DNA of 31,562 bases from DATLFA01 sp039934635 (GCA_039934635.1 JBDTLT010000042.1:1-31562), one strand, 5' to 3'; counted from the stretch's first letter, positions 1 through 7,180 are shown. The notes: generated from the letters alone by a model not told the origin. Numbers and translations are program-made.

Positions 1-109
1 TACGCCTGAGCGATAGCCACGACGACCGGGTCGAACAACGCGGGTGCAACAAGTTTCGCTTCGTGCGCGTCGGGGGATCGGCGATCCGTTCGGCGAGATC
101 GGGGAGCGG

Positions 110-577
110 ATGACGAAGTGGGCACCAGCGTCGATCGTGCTTCTGATCGTGCTCGGTCTCAGTGGCTGCGTGTCGCATCCCGTCACCCCGGCTCGCTCGT
201 ACTCGGCCTATGAGGGCAAGGCCCGCACGACCGCCGCGTCGGTGCGGTCGTCGGTCGCGACGGCGCGTTTGCTGGCCGAGACCGCCGGCGACGGCAAGAC
301 CTTCGGCGGGTATGCCGGCATGTTGGCGTCCGAATCAGAAGACGAACTGAGCTCGACCATCGGCACGTTCGATTCGATCCAACCGCCGAATGGCCGGTCC
401 CAAGCGCTTCGCAACGAACTCGACGCGTTGATGCAAGAGGCCCTCACGCACGTAACCGACGTTCGCATCGCGGCGCGCCGCGGCAACCTCGCCGATTTGG
501 CCCTCTTTGTCGAAGACCTCGAACGCAGCGAGACCGCGCTCACTGAATTTCTCGAGTCGCACGGCGCAAAGAGCTGA
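110..577 (+). CDS. Small predicted lipoprotein, function unknown
   Basis: A 155-residue protein whose first 20 residues form a lipoprotein signal peptide: MTKW, a hydrophobic stretch, then the lipobox LSGC with Cys20 as the lipidated residue. I chose the ATG at 110 over the in-frame upstream ATG at 44 because it puts a normal signal peptide at the N-terminus and has a GGGGAG ribosome site just before it. The mature part looks mostly helical, rich in Ala, Glu and Leu, with no motif I recognise. It is probably anchored to the outer face of the membrane. Its stop at 577 is one base before the transporter start at 579, so the two are probably co-transcribed and it may be an accessory protein, which is inference only. 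Confidence 0.75.
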   Translation: MTKWAPASIVLLIVLGLSGCVSHPVTPARSYSAYEGKARTTAASVRSSVATARLLAETAGDGKTFGGYAGMLASESEDELSSTIGTFDSIQPPNGRSQALRNELDALMQEALTHVTDVRIAARRGNLADLALFVEDLERSETALTEFLESHGAKS

Positions 578-578
578 C

Positions 579-1808
579 ATGAAGCGACTTCTCGCGGTGT
601 TCCTCGGCGTCTTGACTGCGATCGGTGGGTTCGTCGACATCGGCGATCTCGTCGCCAACGCCGCCACCGGCGCACGCTTCGACATGAACTTGGCGTGGGC
701 CGTCGTCGTAGGCGTTGTCGGCATCGTCGTGTACGCAGAGATGTGCGGGCGCGTCGCCGCGCTCTCAGGGCGCGCGGTGTTCGACCTCGTGCGCGAACGC
801 CTCGGCCCACGGATGGCAATGGCCAATCTCGCCGCCTCGTTCTTCATCAATCTGTTGACGCTGACGGCCGAGATCGCAGGCGTCGCGATCGCGCTTTCGC
901 TCGCCGCGAGCGTCAACTACCTGTTGCTCATCCCGCTGGCGGCCGTCCTCGTGTGGCTGGTGATCTGGCGCATGCCGTTCGAGACGATGGAGCGGGTGTT
1001 CGGGTTGCTCGGTTTGTCCCTGTTGGTGTTCGCGGTCGCGGTGTGGCGCTTCGGCCCGGATTGGAGCACGTTGTTCCACGACTCGGCTACGCCCACTGTG
1101 CCGACGACCGAGTCGCCGTGGACGTACGCGTACTACGCGATCGCATTGTTCGGCGCGGCGATGACACCCTACGAGGTCTTCTTCTTCTCGAGCGGGGCGG
1201 TCGAGGAGCGCTGGACCGAGAAAGATCTGCGCATCAATCGCATCAACGTGCTGATCGGGTTCCCATTGGGCGGTGCGCTGTCGCTCGCCATTATGGCGCT
1301 CAGTCACCTCGTCCTCGCGCCGCGACACATCGACGTCGGTCTGCTTTCGCAGGTCACGTTGCCGGTCGCGTCGGTCGTCGGCCGACTCGGCCTTGCCGCC
1401 GTGCTCATCGGGATCTTCGCGGCAACCTTCGGTGCCGCGTTGGAGACTTCGCTCAGTGCTGGCTACATCATCGGGCAGTACTTCGGCTGGCCCTGGGGCA
1501 AGTACGTGCGCGCTCGCCAAGCGGCGCGCTTCCACCTCGTCGTGCTCATCGTCATCGTGGTCGGCGCACTCTTCGGCATGACGCGCGTCGACCCGGTCAA
1601 GGTCACCGAGTATTCAATCGTGCTCGCGGCGGCCGCGCTTCCGTTGACCTACTTTCCCATCCTCGTACTCGCGAACGATCGCGACTATGTGGGAGAGCAC
1701 TGCAACGGACGAGCGATGAACTTCGTTGCGATGGTCTACCTCGTGATCTTGGTCCTCGTTTCGTTGGCCACGATCCCACTGATGATCATCACGAGAGCGG
1801 GGGCGTGA
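579..1808 (+). CDS. NRAMP (SLC11)-family divalent metal transporter with altered metal site
   Basis: A 409-residue polytopic membrane protein with about ten or eleven hydrophobic segments. The SLC11/NRAMP fold is recognisable from the TM1 region, where the DPGN motif appears as DIGD (residues 20-23), from TAEIAGVAIAL in TM3 (about 96-106), and from TM6 GAAMTPYEV (192-200), the place of the usual ATVMPH. The family imports Mn2+ or Fe2+ with protons. Here the first metal-binding Asp (D20) is kept, but the usual Asn is Asp (D23), the usual Met is Thr (T196) and the following His is Tyr (Y198). Substrate preference may therefore differ from Mn/Fe; Mg2+-transporting relatives lacking the Met are known. 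The start is the ATG one base after the lipoprotein stop, and the stop shares a base with the next gene. Confidence 0.88.
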   Translation: MKRLLAVFLGVLTAIGGFVDIGDLVANAATGARFDMNLAWAVVVGVVGIVVYAEMCGRVAALSGRAVFDLVRERLGPRMAMANLAASFFINLLTLTAEIAGVAIALSLAASVNYLLLIPLAAVLVWLVIWRMPFETMERVFGLLGLSLLVFAVAVWRFGPDWSTLFHDSATPTVPTTESPWTYAYYAIALFGAAMTPYEVFFFSSGAVEERWTEKDLRINRINVLIGFPLGGALSLAIMALSHLVLAPRHIDVGLLSQVTLPVASVVGRLGLAAVLIGIFAATFGAALETSLSAGYIIGQYFGWPWGKYVRARQAARFHLVVLIVIVVGALFGMTRVDPVKVTEYSIVLAAAALPLTYFPILVLANDRDYVGEHCNGRAMNFVAMVYLVILVLVSLATIPLMIITRAGA

Positions 1809-2209
1809 TGTCTGAGGCGACCGGCCGCACTCTTTGGGCGGCACTGCAGCTACTCGACCGACAACTGCGCGACCGCCACGACATCTTGTGCGGCAACGTC
1901 GATGACGTCGAGTTGACTTACGACGACGACGAGAAGGTCCTGTATGCGACGGCAATCCTCTCGGGTCCCGGGCGGCTGGCGCGCCGCATGGGCCGGCGCC
2001 GTGTGGGCGACTGGCTCGTCGCTTTCTTCGCGAGCACGACCGTGGACGGCCATGATCCGAGCCGGATCCCGTTTCGCGTCGTCCGCAACTTCGGTCCCGT
2101 GATCGACCTCGCCGTCGACGCCGATGACCTCGCGTCGTTCGCCACCGAACGTTGGGTCCGCGATCATGTCATCTCTCACATCCCCGGTAACGATCATGCT
2201 GCTGAGTGA
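1808..2209 (+). CDS. PRC-barrel-like protein, first of a pair
   Basis: A 133-residue soluble, acidic protein. The stretch around residues 15-55 (LLDRQLRDR, then NVDDVELTY, then a strand and SGPGRLARRMGR) resembles the small beta-barrel PRC fold that in actinobacteria often accompanies metal transporters. I recognise the pattern rather than a diagnostic motif, so the family call is moderate. The start ATG overlaps the transporter stop by one base (TGATG), and the C-terminus overlaps the next gene by 14 bases, so translational coupling is likely. A role in sensing or regulating the upstream NRAMP-like transporter is inferred from context only. Confidence 0.75.
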   Translation: MSEATGRTLWAALQLLDRQLRDRHDILCGNVDDVELTYDDDEKVLYATAILSGPGRLARRMGRRRVGDWLVAFFASTTVDGHDPSRIPFRVVRNFGPVIDLAVDADDLASFATERWVRDHVISHIPGNDHAAE

Positions 2210-2525
2210 GCTCTTCGCCACCCAGGTTCATACTGCCGACGGACGGCTGCTCGGTCCCGTCCGCGATGTACGGCTCGTGCAAGATGGTCCCCTCGACGGC
2301 TTCACCGCCAAGTTCCGGGTCGACGCCATCGTGGTGGCGCGCCGCAGTGTCGGTTTGCGGCTCGGCTACCACCACGGCGGCGTCCGGTCACCGTGGGTGA
2401 TCCGCAGGGTGGTTACTGCGTTGAGCACCGAGGTGCACACGATCCCGTGGACCGACGTCGCCGACCATGACCCCGAAGGCCAACGACTCATGTTGCAGGC
2501 GACATGGAAACCCGCGCCCTCATAG
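2196..2525 (+). CDS. PRC-barrel domain protein, second of a pair
   Basis: A 109-residue protein that reads as a PRC-barrel. It has an N-terminal LLSELFATQV, then a DADG-like turn (TADGRLLGPV), the strand VRDVRLVQDG, then FRVDAIVV and LGYHHGGVRSPW. PRC-barrels occur in the H subunit of the photosynthetic reaction centre, in RimM, and as stand-alone or fused domains with ion transporters. The ATG at 2196 lies inside the preceding gene (14-base overlap) and begins the conserved first strand; an upstream in-frame ATG at 2124 would add a low-complexity leader and is less likely. It belongs to the same run as the transporter, and no DNA-binding or catalytic residues are visible. Confidence 0.82.
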   Translation: MLLSELFATQVHTADGRLLGPVRDVRLVQDGPLDGFTAKFRVDAIVVARRSVGLRLGYHHGGVRSPWVIRRVVTALSTEVHTIPWTDVADHDPEGQRLMLQATWKPAPS

Positions 2526-2587
2526 CAATCGAATTGTGCCCGTCGCCTCAATGGGTTCGAAGCAGGGTGGGTCGGGTACAGGCGAGC

Positions 2588-2992
2588 ATGGCCGACGAAA
2601 TCCGAGGTGATCCTGACGTGACAATCGACTTCGGCCATGACGCATCGGCGCCGCGCCGGGCCCGCAGGGCGATCGAACCGCTGCTGCGCGAAGGCGGCCA
2701 GTTCGCCGATGACGTCACACTTGCCACGTCCGAAGTCGTGACCAACGTCGTGCGGCACACACATGATGGTGGCCGTCTCGACGCCTGGGATGACGATCCG
2801 CTGGTGCTCGAGGTCCATGACTTCGATCCGACCTCGCCCGCCCTGAGGGACGCCCCGTCAGAGGAGGGGGGCCGTGGGTTGACCATCGTCGATCACGTCG
2901 CCGACGAGTGGGGCGTCGTGCCGACAACCGCAGGCAAAAAGGTGTGGGCGAAGTTCAATCGCCCACACCCTGCGGCATCCCACGATCGGTAG
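2588..2992 (+). CDS. RsbW-like GHKL ATPase (anti-sigma factor / serine kinase family)
   Basis: A 134-residue HATPase_c domain of the RsbW/SpoIIAB type. Visible boxes are the N box SEVVTNVVRH (48-57), with Glu49 and Asn53 as the Mg-ATP residues, a G1-like VHDFDP (76-81) in which the usual Gly is missing, and the G2 box GGRGLTIV (94-101). Family members hold sigma factors inactive and phosphorylate anti-anti-sigma partners; many actinobacterial stand-alone copies have unknown targets. No sigma factor or STAS protein lies nearby, so the partner is not in this window. An in-frame ATG at 2504, overlapping the preceding gene, could be the true start and would add 28 residues. I prefer 2588 because the domain begins soon after it. 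Confidence 0.85.
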   Translation: MADEIRGDPDVTIDFGHDASAPRRARRAIEPLLREGGQFADDVTLATSEVVTNVVRHTHDGGRLDAWDDDPLVLEVHDFDPTSPALRDAPSEEGGRGLTIVDHVADEWGVVPTTAGKKVWAKFNRPHPAASHDR

Positions 2993-3098
2993 TCATACCC
3001 GGGAGTGACTCGCCGTCATGGTCGTGCGACTGGCGTTGTTTTGAGTTACCTGCAACCGCCTCTCGCGGTCCGCCGCCACCGGCGCTGAAGGCCGCGCG

Positions 3099-3566
3099 CT
3101 ACAACGTCTTCGCGAACCAGAGTTGCGCGTAGAGGTTGTCGTTATAGCGGTCGACCGGCTCGTAGCCACACGACCGGTACATCGCGATCGCTTCGGTCAA
3201 CGAGCCGTTCGTGTCGAGCACGACGGTCGGATATCCTGATTTTTTGATCTCGTCTTCGAGGCGAGCCAGGAGTCGCTTGCCCAGACCGACACCGCGGGCC
3301 CGCGGGCTGACCCACATACGTTTGATCTCGCCCCGGTCGCGGTCGAGGAATTGGATCCCGCCGCAGCCGACCACCTCGTCCACTCGCGTCGCGACGATGA
3401 ACGCGCCGTTCGGCGGATTGAGCGCGACCGCCGCCTCGGCGAGCGCATCGCCCGGGTCGAACCCGTCGGTGAACCGAGCATCGAGCTCGGTGAAGTACTG
3501 CGCCATCGCCCATTGCGCGTGGCTCGACCCGGCGTCGACGGTCGAGAACATCACTTCGTCGTCCAC
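3099..3566 (-). CDS. GNAT-family N-acetyltransferase
   Basis: A 155-residue protein with the GNAT acetyl-CoA fold. It shows the beta4 strand IKRMWVSPRARG leading into the pyrophosphate-binding loop RGVGLGKRL, then helix ARLEDEI, the strand PTVVLDT and the C-terminal AIAMYRSCGYEPVDRY typical of the family. Members transfer acetyl from acetyl-CoA to an amine of a small molecule or protein; the substrate cannot be read from sequence. I chose the GTG at 3566 because a strong GAGGTG ribosome site precedes it. A TTG at 3596 would extend the frame by ten residues. It stands alone, convergent with the ATPase gene and divergent from the SanA-like gene. Confidence 0.88.
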   Translation of the reverse strand: MDDEVMFSTVDAGSSHAQWAMAQYFTELDARFTDGFDPGDALAEAAVALNPPNGAFIVATRVDEVVGCGGIQFLDRDRGEIKRMWVSPRARGVGLGKRLLARLEDEIKKSGYPTVVLDTNGSLTEAIAMYRSCGYEPVDRYNDNLYAQLWFAKTL

Positions 3567-3711
3567 AATCACCTCAACGAGACATGGTCGCCTCAACGAT
3601 TACATGTCGAACACACCGTCTTCTTCGCTATCACGTGGTTCATGTTGTGTGTCAGCATGATGCAATCGTGGGTGCAATGCCGCGTCAAATCTGGCAGAGG
3701 GAGACGGACTC
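3567..3711. promoter_or_regulatory. Divergent promoter region between GNAT and SanA-like genes
   Basis: This 145-base region separates two divergent genes and is visibly richer in A+T than its flanks. It must hold both promoters, but I see no confident -35/-10 pair. Near the GNAT start there is a 9-base direct repeat, CCTCAACGA at 3572-3580 and again at 3591-3599, which on the minus strand duplicates a Shine-Dalgarno-like TCGTTGAGG. Close to the plus gene is AGAGGGAG, its ribosome site. Confidence 0.4.
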
Positions 3712-4437
3712 GTGATTCGACGCTTGCTCCATCGGCGATGGGCTCGTTCGATGATCGTGGTCGGCCTCGGCGCCTCGTCGTGCGCGTTGTCGCTCCCGCA
3801 GCTGTGGGCGGCACGGGCGGCGGATGGTCGCGTGATCGCCAATGTCGATGCCGTGCCCGAGCGACCGGTGGCGCTCGTACTCGGCGCCGGCCTCGACCGC
3901 AATGGATTTCCCACGCTGATGCTCGCCGACCGCGTGAACGGGGCCGTCGAGCTCTATCGGCGCGGCGTCGTGGGCCACCTGTTGATGAGCGGGGACAACA
4001 GCCGGGCCGACTATGACGAGCCGACGAGTATGCGGCGCCTAGCCATCGAGGCCGGCGTGCCCGCCGAGTCCATCACGCTCGATTTCGCCGGCTTCTCCAC
4101 GTTCGACAGTTGCGTGCGCGCCCGACGCATCTTCGGTGTGCGCGACGCGGTCGTCGTGACGCAGGACTTCCACGCCGCACGCGCCGTAGCGACTTGCCGC
4201 GGCGCGGGTATCGATGCGGTCGCCTTCGCACAGTCGACCGCGGGCTACTCGCGCACCGACGTACGACCGCTTCAAGCGCGGGAGAAGGTGGCGACGGTCA
4301 AGGCACTGTGGGATGAAGTGAGCGGCACTCGACCGCACTTCCTCGGAGAGTTCGTCGGTCTACCCGGCTCGGCGTCTCTCCCAGATGTCAACCAGAGCTG
4401 GGACCACAACCTGCTCGCGGCCCGATCGGGACGGTGA
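3712..4437 (+). CDS. SanA/YdcF-like DUF218 membrane-anchored protein
   Basis: A 241-residue protein with an N-terminal signal-anchor helix (about 14-35) followed by a DUF218 domain. Characteristic segments are VLGAGL (56-61), the ADRVNGAVELYRRG helix, LLMSGDN, DEPTSMRRLAIEAGVP, and the FAGFSTFDSC stretch before the AVVVTQDFH strand. SanA, ElyC and YdcF proteins act in the cell envelope, and E. coli SanA is linked to the vancomycin barrier, but the chemistry of the family is not settled. The start is a GTG with an AGAGGGAG ribosome site. The stop overlaps the GTG of the VOC gene in GTGA, so the two genes are coupled. Confidence 0.9.
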   Translation: MIRRLLHRRWARSMIVVGLGASSCALSLPQLWAARAADGRVIANVDAVPERPVALVLGAGLDRNGFPTLMLADRVNGAVELYRRGVVGHLLMSGDNSRADYDEPTSMRRLAIEAGVPAESITLDFAGFSTFDSCVRARRIFGVRDAVVVTQDFHAARAVATCRGAGIDAVAFAQSTAGYSRTDVRPLQAREKVATVKALWDEVSGTRPHFLGEFVGLPGSASLPDVNQSWDHNLLAARSGR

Positions 4438-4850
4438 TCGCTGTGGCCAAGCTTCGACATCTCGCGATTGCGACAAATGATCCCGACGCCACCGCGCAGT
4501 TCTATGTGGATTCGTTCAAGTTCTCGCGCGTGAGCAAGGTCAACGCCGTATGGGGGTTCGGTCACGTCCTCACCGATGGCTCGATCAGCTTGTCGATTCT
4601 CAAATACCTTGACGACGCCGCCGCGGGAGCCGAACGAGGAGCCGCGTTCGTGGGTCTGCACCACATCGGGTTCGAAGTCGACGATTTCGCGGCAGTCGCC
4701 CGTCGGGTCGAGGACGCGGGCGGTCACGATCGGCGCGACATCAGTGACGCTCTCGGCATCCCACGCGGCGCGTCGATCAAGGAGTTCGAAGGGGTCGACG
4801 GTGTGGTGTTCGATCTCGGCGGGCCTGGCGTCTGGAATGTCGGCCCGTGA
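4434..4850 (+). CDS. VOC-superfamily (glyoxalase/bleomycin-resistance fold) protein
   Basis: A 138-residue protein with two beta-alpha-beta-beta-beta units. The first opens with LRHLAIATNDPDATAQFYVD (His9 in the usual metal-ligand place), and the second with LHHIGFEVDDFAAVARRVEDAG. The end of the second unit reads GVDGVVFDLGGPG, so the usual final metal-ligand Glu appears to be Asp. VOC enzymes include lactoylglutathione lyase, methylmalonyl-CoA epimerase, extradiol dioxygenases and antibiotic-binding proteins; I cannot choose among them. The start GTG overlaps the stop of the SanA-like gene, and a GTG nine bases later is an alternative. Its 3' end is only four bases from the convergent DUF1361 gene. 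Confidence 0.87.
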   Translation: MIAVAKLRHLAIATNDPDATAQFYVDSFKFSRVSKVNAVWGFGHVLTDGSISLSILKYLDDAAAGAERGAAFVGLHHIGFEVDDFAAVARRVEDAGGHDRRDISDALGIPRGASIKEFEGVDGVVFDLGGPGVWNVGP

Positions 4851-4854
4851 CCCC

Positions 4855-5511
4855 TTACGCGTGGTGATCCACGGCCTTTTGCTGGAGTCCGTCGAGGGCC
4901 CATGTCGTGATGTAGGCGAAACCGAAGAATGCCGCGACCGCGATGGCCACACCGGTTGAACGCACGTTCGCGATCGGCGAGCGAGCCCATTCGAACGTCG
5001 ACGACGCGACGACGCCCGGGCTGGTGACGAGATCCCACGAGTTCCATCGCTGGAACCGGCCGATGACTACACCGATTGCGCACAATCCGGTCGATATGGC
5101 CACCAACGACCATCCGGCGATCATTCCGAATCGGCGCTCGACCTCGACGTGCACGATGCGCAGCGACACGACGCCGAGAATTGTGCCCGTCCAAGCGGCG
5201 AAGCCAAATTGCAGGACGTGCCGCCACAGTTCATCGTGCCCGCTCAGATGGATCAGGTCGGTGACGAGATACGGAGCGTTCGGGAGGAACGCAAGCCAAC
5301 ACGCGACCACCGTCAGCCGCGCGACGCGGCGGTGTACCCACGTGAACAGCAGCGCGCACGCGAGTGGGATCCACGCGAGGAACAGGTTCCACACGAGAAA
5401 GCGGGTCGGGTACTCGGCCGCGCCGCCCGGGTCGGTGATGCCGAGTGCGACAGTCAGAGCAGTCGACGCCGCGAGGGCCAAAATCAGAACCAGTCGCCGA
5501 CCGTCGAGCAT
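4855..5511 (-). CDS. DUF1361 integral membrane protein
   Basis: A 218-residue membrane protein of the DUF1361 family, with about six hydrophobic segments and the family hallmark FLPNAPYLVTDLIHL at residues 75-89. A second conserved block, GRFQRWNSWD, lies at 151-160. No function is established for the family. The ATG at 5511 is preferred over the much longer open frame because it begins the first membrane helix and because a CACACT box sits exactly six bases upstream (5518-5523), the spacing of a leaderless transcript. The gene is convergent with the VOC gene and divergent from the small membrane protein at 5567. Confidence 0.9.
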   Translation of the reverse strand: MLDGRRLVLILALAASTALTVALGITDPGGAAEYPTRFLVWNLFLAWIPLACALLFTWVHRRVARLTVVACWLAFLPNAPYLVTDLIHLSGHDELWRHVLQFGFAAWTGTILGVVSLRIVHVEVERRFGMIAGWSLVAISTGLCAIGVVIGRFQRWNSWDLVTSPGVVASSTFEWARSPIANVRSTGVAIAVAAFFGFAYITTWALDGLQQKAVDHHA

Positions 5512-5566
5512 CGCCCAAGTGTGCCGCGCCTCCAACGCCGTGTGGCCGCGGGGTACCGTATCGATC
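5512..5566. promoter_or_regulatory. Compact divergent promoter with two leaderless-type -10 boxes
   Basis: Only 55 bases separate the two start codons. On the plus strand TACCGT (5554-5559) ends seven bases before the GTG at 5567. On the minus strand CACACT (5523-5518) ends six bases before the ATG at 5511. Both fit a -10 box whose transcript would begin at or next to the start codon, which is common in actinobacteria. No clear -35 boxes are seen. Confidence 0.5.
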
Positions 5567-5860
5567 GTGGACGGACTCGTGGGGGCCAGCCAGATTGTGG
5601 CCTGCGTGTTGCTTTCCTTGTTCTTCCAGTTGGTTGCGCTCACGTTGGGCCTGAGCGCGGTGACGGATCGGTCTCGAATGATCGCGTCCATCAGTGCGGT
5701 CGCGTTTGCCGTGCTCGGCGCCGTGTTGTCGTTCGCGTCGATACGACCGCGCCTCGTGTTCGCGCGGCAGAGGGCGGTTGCGGGCGCTGCCTCCGCGTTT
5801 CTCGGCGGCACGGCGACTTTCGCGTGTTGGCTCATCGCAACCACACCGATGCCGAACTAG
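5567..5860 (+). CDS. Small integral membrane protein, function unknown
   Basis: A 97-residue protein made of three hydrophobic segments (about 5-27, 36-57 and 68-90), with a short basic loop (RPRLVFARQR) between the second and third. It has no recognised motif. I chose the GTG at 5567 because it immediately follows a TACCGT -10-like box and opens directly into the first membrane helix. The open frame continues far upstream, but that part runs antisense to the DUF1361 gene and has no membrane or domain pattern. Divergent pairing with DUF1361 suggests shared regulation, not a known function. Confidence 0.65.
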   Translation: MDGLVGASQIVACVLLSLFFQLVALTLGLSAVTDRSRMIASISAVAFAVLGAVLSFASIRPRLVFARQRAVAGAASAFLGGTATFACWLIATTPMPN

Positions 5861-5877
5861 CGACGGTCGCGCGAAGA

Positions 5878-5893
5878 CGTCCCCGCGGGGACG
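5878..5893. repeat. Perfect 16-base palindrome, first hairpin of an intergenic array
   Basis: CGTCCCCGCGGGGACG is its own reverse complement. It begins 18 bases after the stop of the small membrane protein and shares the word GCGAARACGTCCCCG with the hairpin at 5980-5998. It could act as a transcription terminator without a U tract or as part of a repeated intergenic element. Confidence 0.7.
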
Positions 5894-5924
5894 CTGTTGC
5901 TAGCACTTACGCGCAGTAATGAAC

Positions 5925-5959
5925 GCGAGGCGGGTAACGCCCGCATCCACGCGCCTCGC
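5925..5959. repeat. Imperfect long stem-loop, middle hairpin of the array
   Basis: GCGAGGCG (5925-5932) is complementary to CGCCTCGC (5952-5959). Inside, GCGGG (5930-5934) can alternatively pair with CCCGC (5940-5944), so two competing folds are possible. Confidence 0.55.
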
Positions 5960-5979
5960 CGGTCGGTGATTACGCGAAA

Positions 5980-5998
5980 ACGTCCCCGTGGGGGACGT
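5980..5998. repeat. ACGTCCCC-GTG-GGGGACGT hairpin, last of the array
   Basis: An 8-base stem with a 3-base loop. The stretch GCGAAAACGTCCCCGTGGGGGACG repeats the earlier GCGAAGACGTCCCCG-GGGGACG unit about 100 bases upstream. It lies about 55 bases before the methyltransferase start and could affect that gene's leader. Confidence 0.65.
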
Positions 5999-6053
5999 CG
6001 GTCGCCCGAACAATTACACCGTTAGCCAACCAGATTGTGTGCAAACATCGCCC

Positions 6054-6626
6054 ATGACAAAGAAACCTTCCGGCGTGCAGTTGGCCCGCGCGAGAGCCAA
6101 GGCCCGAGGATTCGAATTCTCCTGCGACGACGGAGTCGGCGCGTTGCTGGCGTCGCTGGCCGCCGCGGTACGACCTCACGGCACCATTGTCGAGCTCGGC
6201 ACGGGCACGGGCGTCGGTCTGGCGTGGATCGTGCACGGCGTCGGCTCGCGCACCGATCTCACCGTTCACACCGTTGACGTCGACGCCGCGCTGCAGTCGG
6301 CCACTGCCCTGGGCGGGTGGCCGAACTACGTGCACTTCGTCGAAGGCGATGGTGCCCGCGCCGTGAGCAATTTGGCGCCCATCGATCTCGTGTTCGCCGA
6401 CGCACCCGGCGGCAAGACCGAAGGCCTCGACGCCACTATCGCCGCGCTGCGCCCCGGGGGCATCTTGGTCGTCGACGACATGAGTCCCGCGGCGCATACT
6501 GACGACGGTCTCTTCGATCTGATCAACCGGGTGAGGGACGCCTTGGTCGGCCAACCCGATCTCGTGACCGCCGAACTCGGTTTCAGTACCGGCGTCATCA
6601 TCGCCACCAAGCGGGAGCCTGCCTGA
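6054..6626 (+). CDS. Class I SAM-dependent methyltransferase (O-methyltransferase-like)
   Basis: A 190-residue Rossmann-fold methyltransferase. Motif I is VELGTGTGVG (46-55), followed by HTVDVD (end of beta2), then FVEGDGARAV and IDLVFADAPGGK, the acidic loop seen in catechol-O-methyltransferase-like enzymes. LRPGGILVVDDMSP comes next. Size and order match the small O-methyltransferase family that uses a divalent metal; the substrate is not readable. The ATG at 6054 is favoured because upstream in-frame codons run into the hairpin element. The stop shares a base with the DinB-like start (TGATG), beginning a tightly packed operon. Confidence 0.85.
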   Translation: MTKKPSGVQLARARAKARGFEFSCDDGVGALLASLAAAVRPHGTIVELGTGTGVGLAWIVHGVGSRTDLTVHTVDVDAALQSATALGGWPNYVHFVEGDGARAVSNLAPIDLVFADAPGGKTEGLDATIAALRPGGILVVDDMSPAAHTDDGLFDLINRVRDALVGQPDLVTAELGFSTGVIIATKREPA

Positions 6627-7180
6627 TGCAAAGCGAACGTTCACCATTCCTCGACGGCGCGCTGGACTGGTTATACCCGGCCGGCGTTCCTGATCGTTGC
6701 GAACGGTGCGGTTACGACTGGTCGACCGATCCGGCGACCGCGCTGCACTCGATCGCCACTTCGCCAACGCGCTACGCGGCGCTGCTCGAAGGCCGTGACG
6801 GCACCGCGCCACACGCCAACGGCGGATGGAATGCGACCGCCTACCTCTGGCATCTGACCGACCTTGCTCGCAGCTGGTCCGAGCGGTGGGTTCAGCTGTC
6901 GGTGGCGCCGGGCTCGCTGCTCGTCGGATGGGACCCCGACGCGTTGGCCATCGCTCGCAACTACACCGCGCTGCCCACGACGCCCGCGCTCTGGGCTTTG
7001 CCCACTGCGACCGCAGCATTCGTGGCGCTCAGCGAAGAACTCGACGAGACGACGCCGTTCCTGCACGGCGATTGGGGGCCGGGCACTGTGGGCGACGCGA
7101 CGCGCTGGCTGGCCCACGAGTACCTTCACCACGAACTCGACGTCGACGAGCGGGCGATGCGCCGCAAGGAGCAATCATGA
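6626..7180 (+). CDS. DinB/YfiT-fold putative metal-dependent enzyme with CxxC
   Basis: A 184-residue protein with the DinB four-helix bundle and its three-histidine metal triad: His76 (LWHLTDLA) and the His164-x3-His168 pair in AHEYLHHELDVDER. Family members include mycothiol- and bacillithiol-dependent transferases and maleylpyruvate isomerase. An unusual N-terminal segment has CERCG (Cys25 and Cys28), as in half a zinc ribbon, before the bundle. The start overlaps the methyltransferase stop by one base and the stop overlaps the next start in ATGA, so all three genes are probably translated together. The mycothiol connection is inferred from the family and the actinobacterial setting. Confidence 0.82.
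   Translation: MQSERSPFLDGALDWLYPAGVPDRCERCGYDWSTDPATALHSIATSPTRYAALLEGRDGTAPHANGGWNATAYLWHLTDLARSWSERWVQLSVAPGSLLVGWDPDALAIARNYTALPTTPALWALPTATAAFVALSEELDETTPFLHGDWGPGTVGDATRWLAHEYLHHELDVDERAMRRKEQS

Noticed and set aside
695..1807. Upstream extension of the PRC-like gene into a 504-codon frame
   Set aside because: It is the transporter gene read in a wrong frame, Arg-rich, with no pattern.
2992..3098. Possible terminator between the RsbW-like and GNAT genes
   Set aside because: GC-rich pairing is possible in several ways but no single stable stem with a plausible tail stands out.
4943..5566. Upstream extension of the small membrane protein frame
   Set aside because: Antisense to the DUF1361 gene; lacks hydrophobic segments or motifs.
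5870..6000. CRISPR array or attachment site
   Set aside because: Only two related dyads with unequal spacing and no spacer-repeat regularity; no cas gene, integrase or tRNA nearby.
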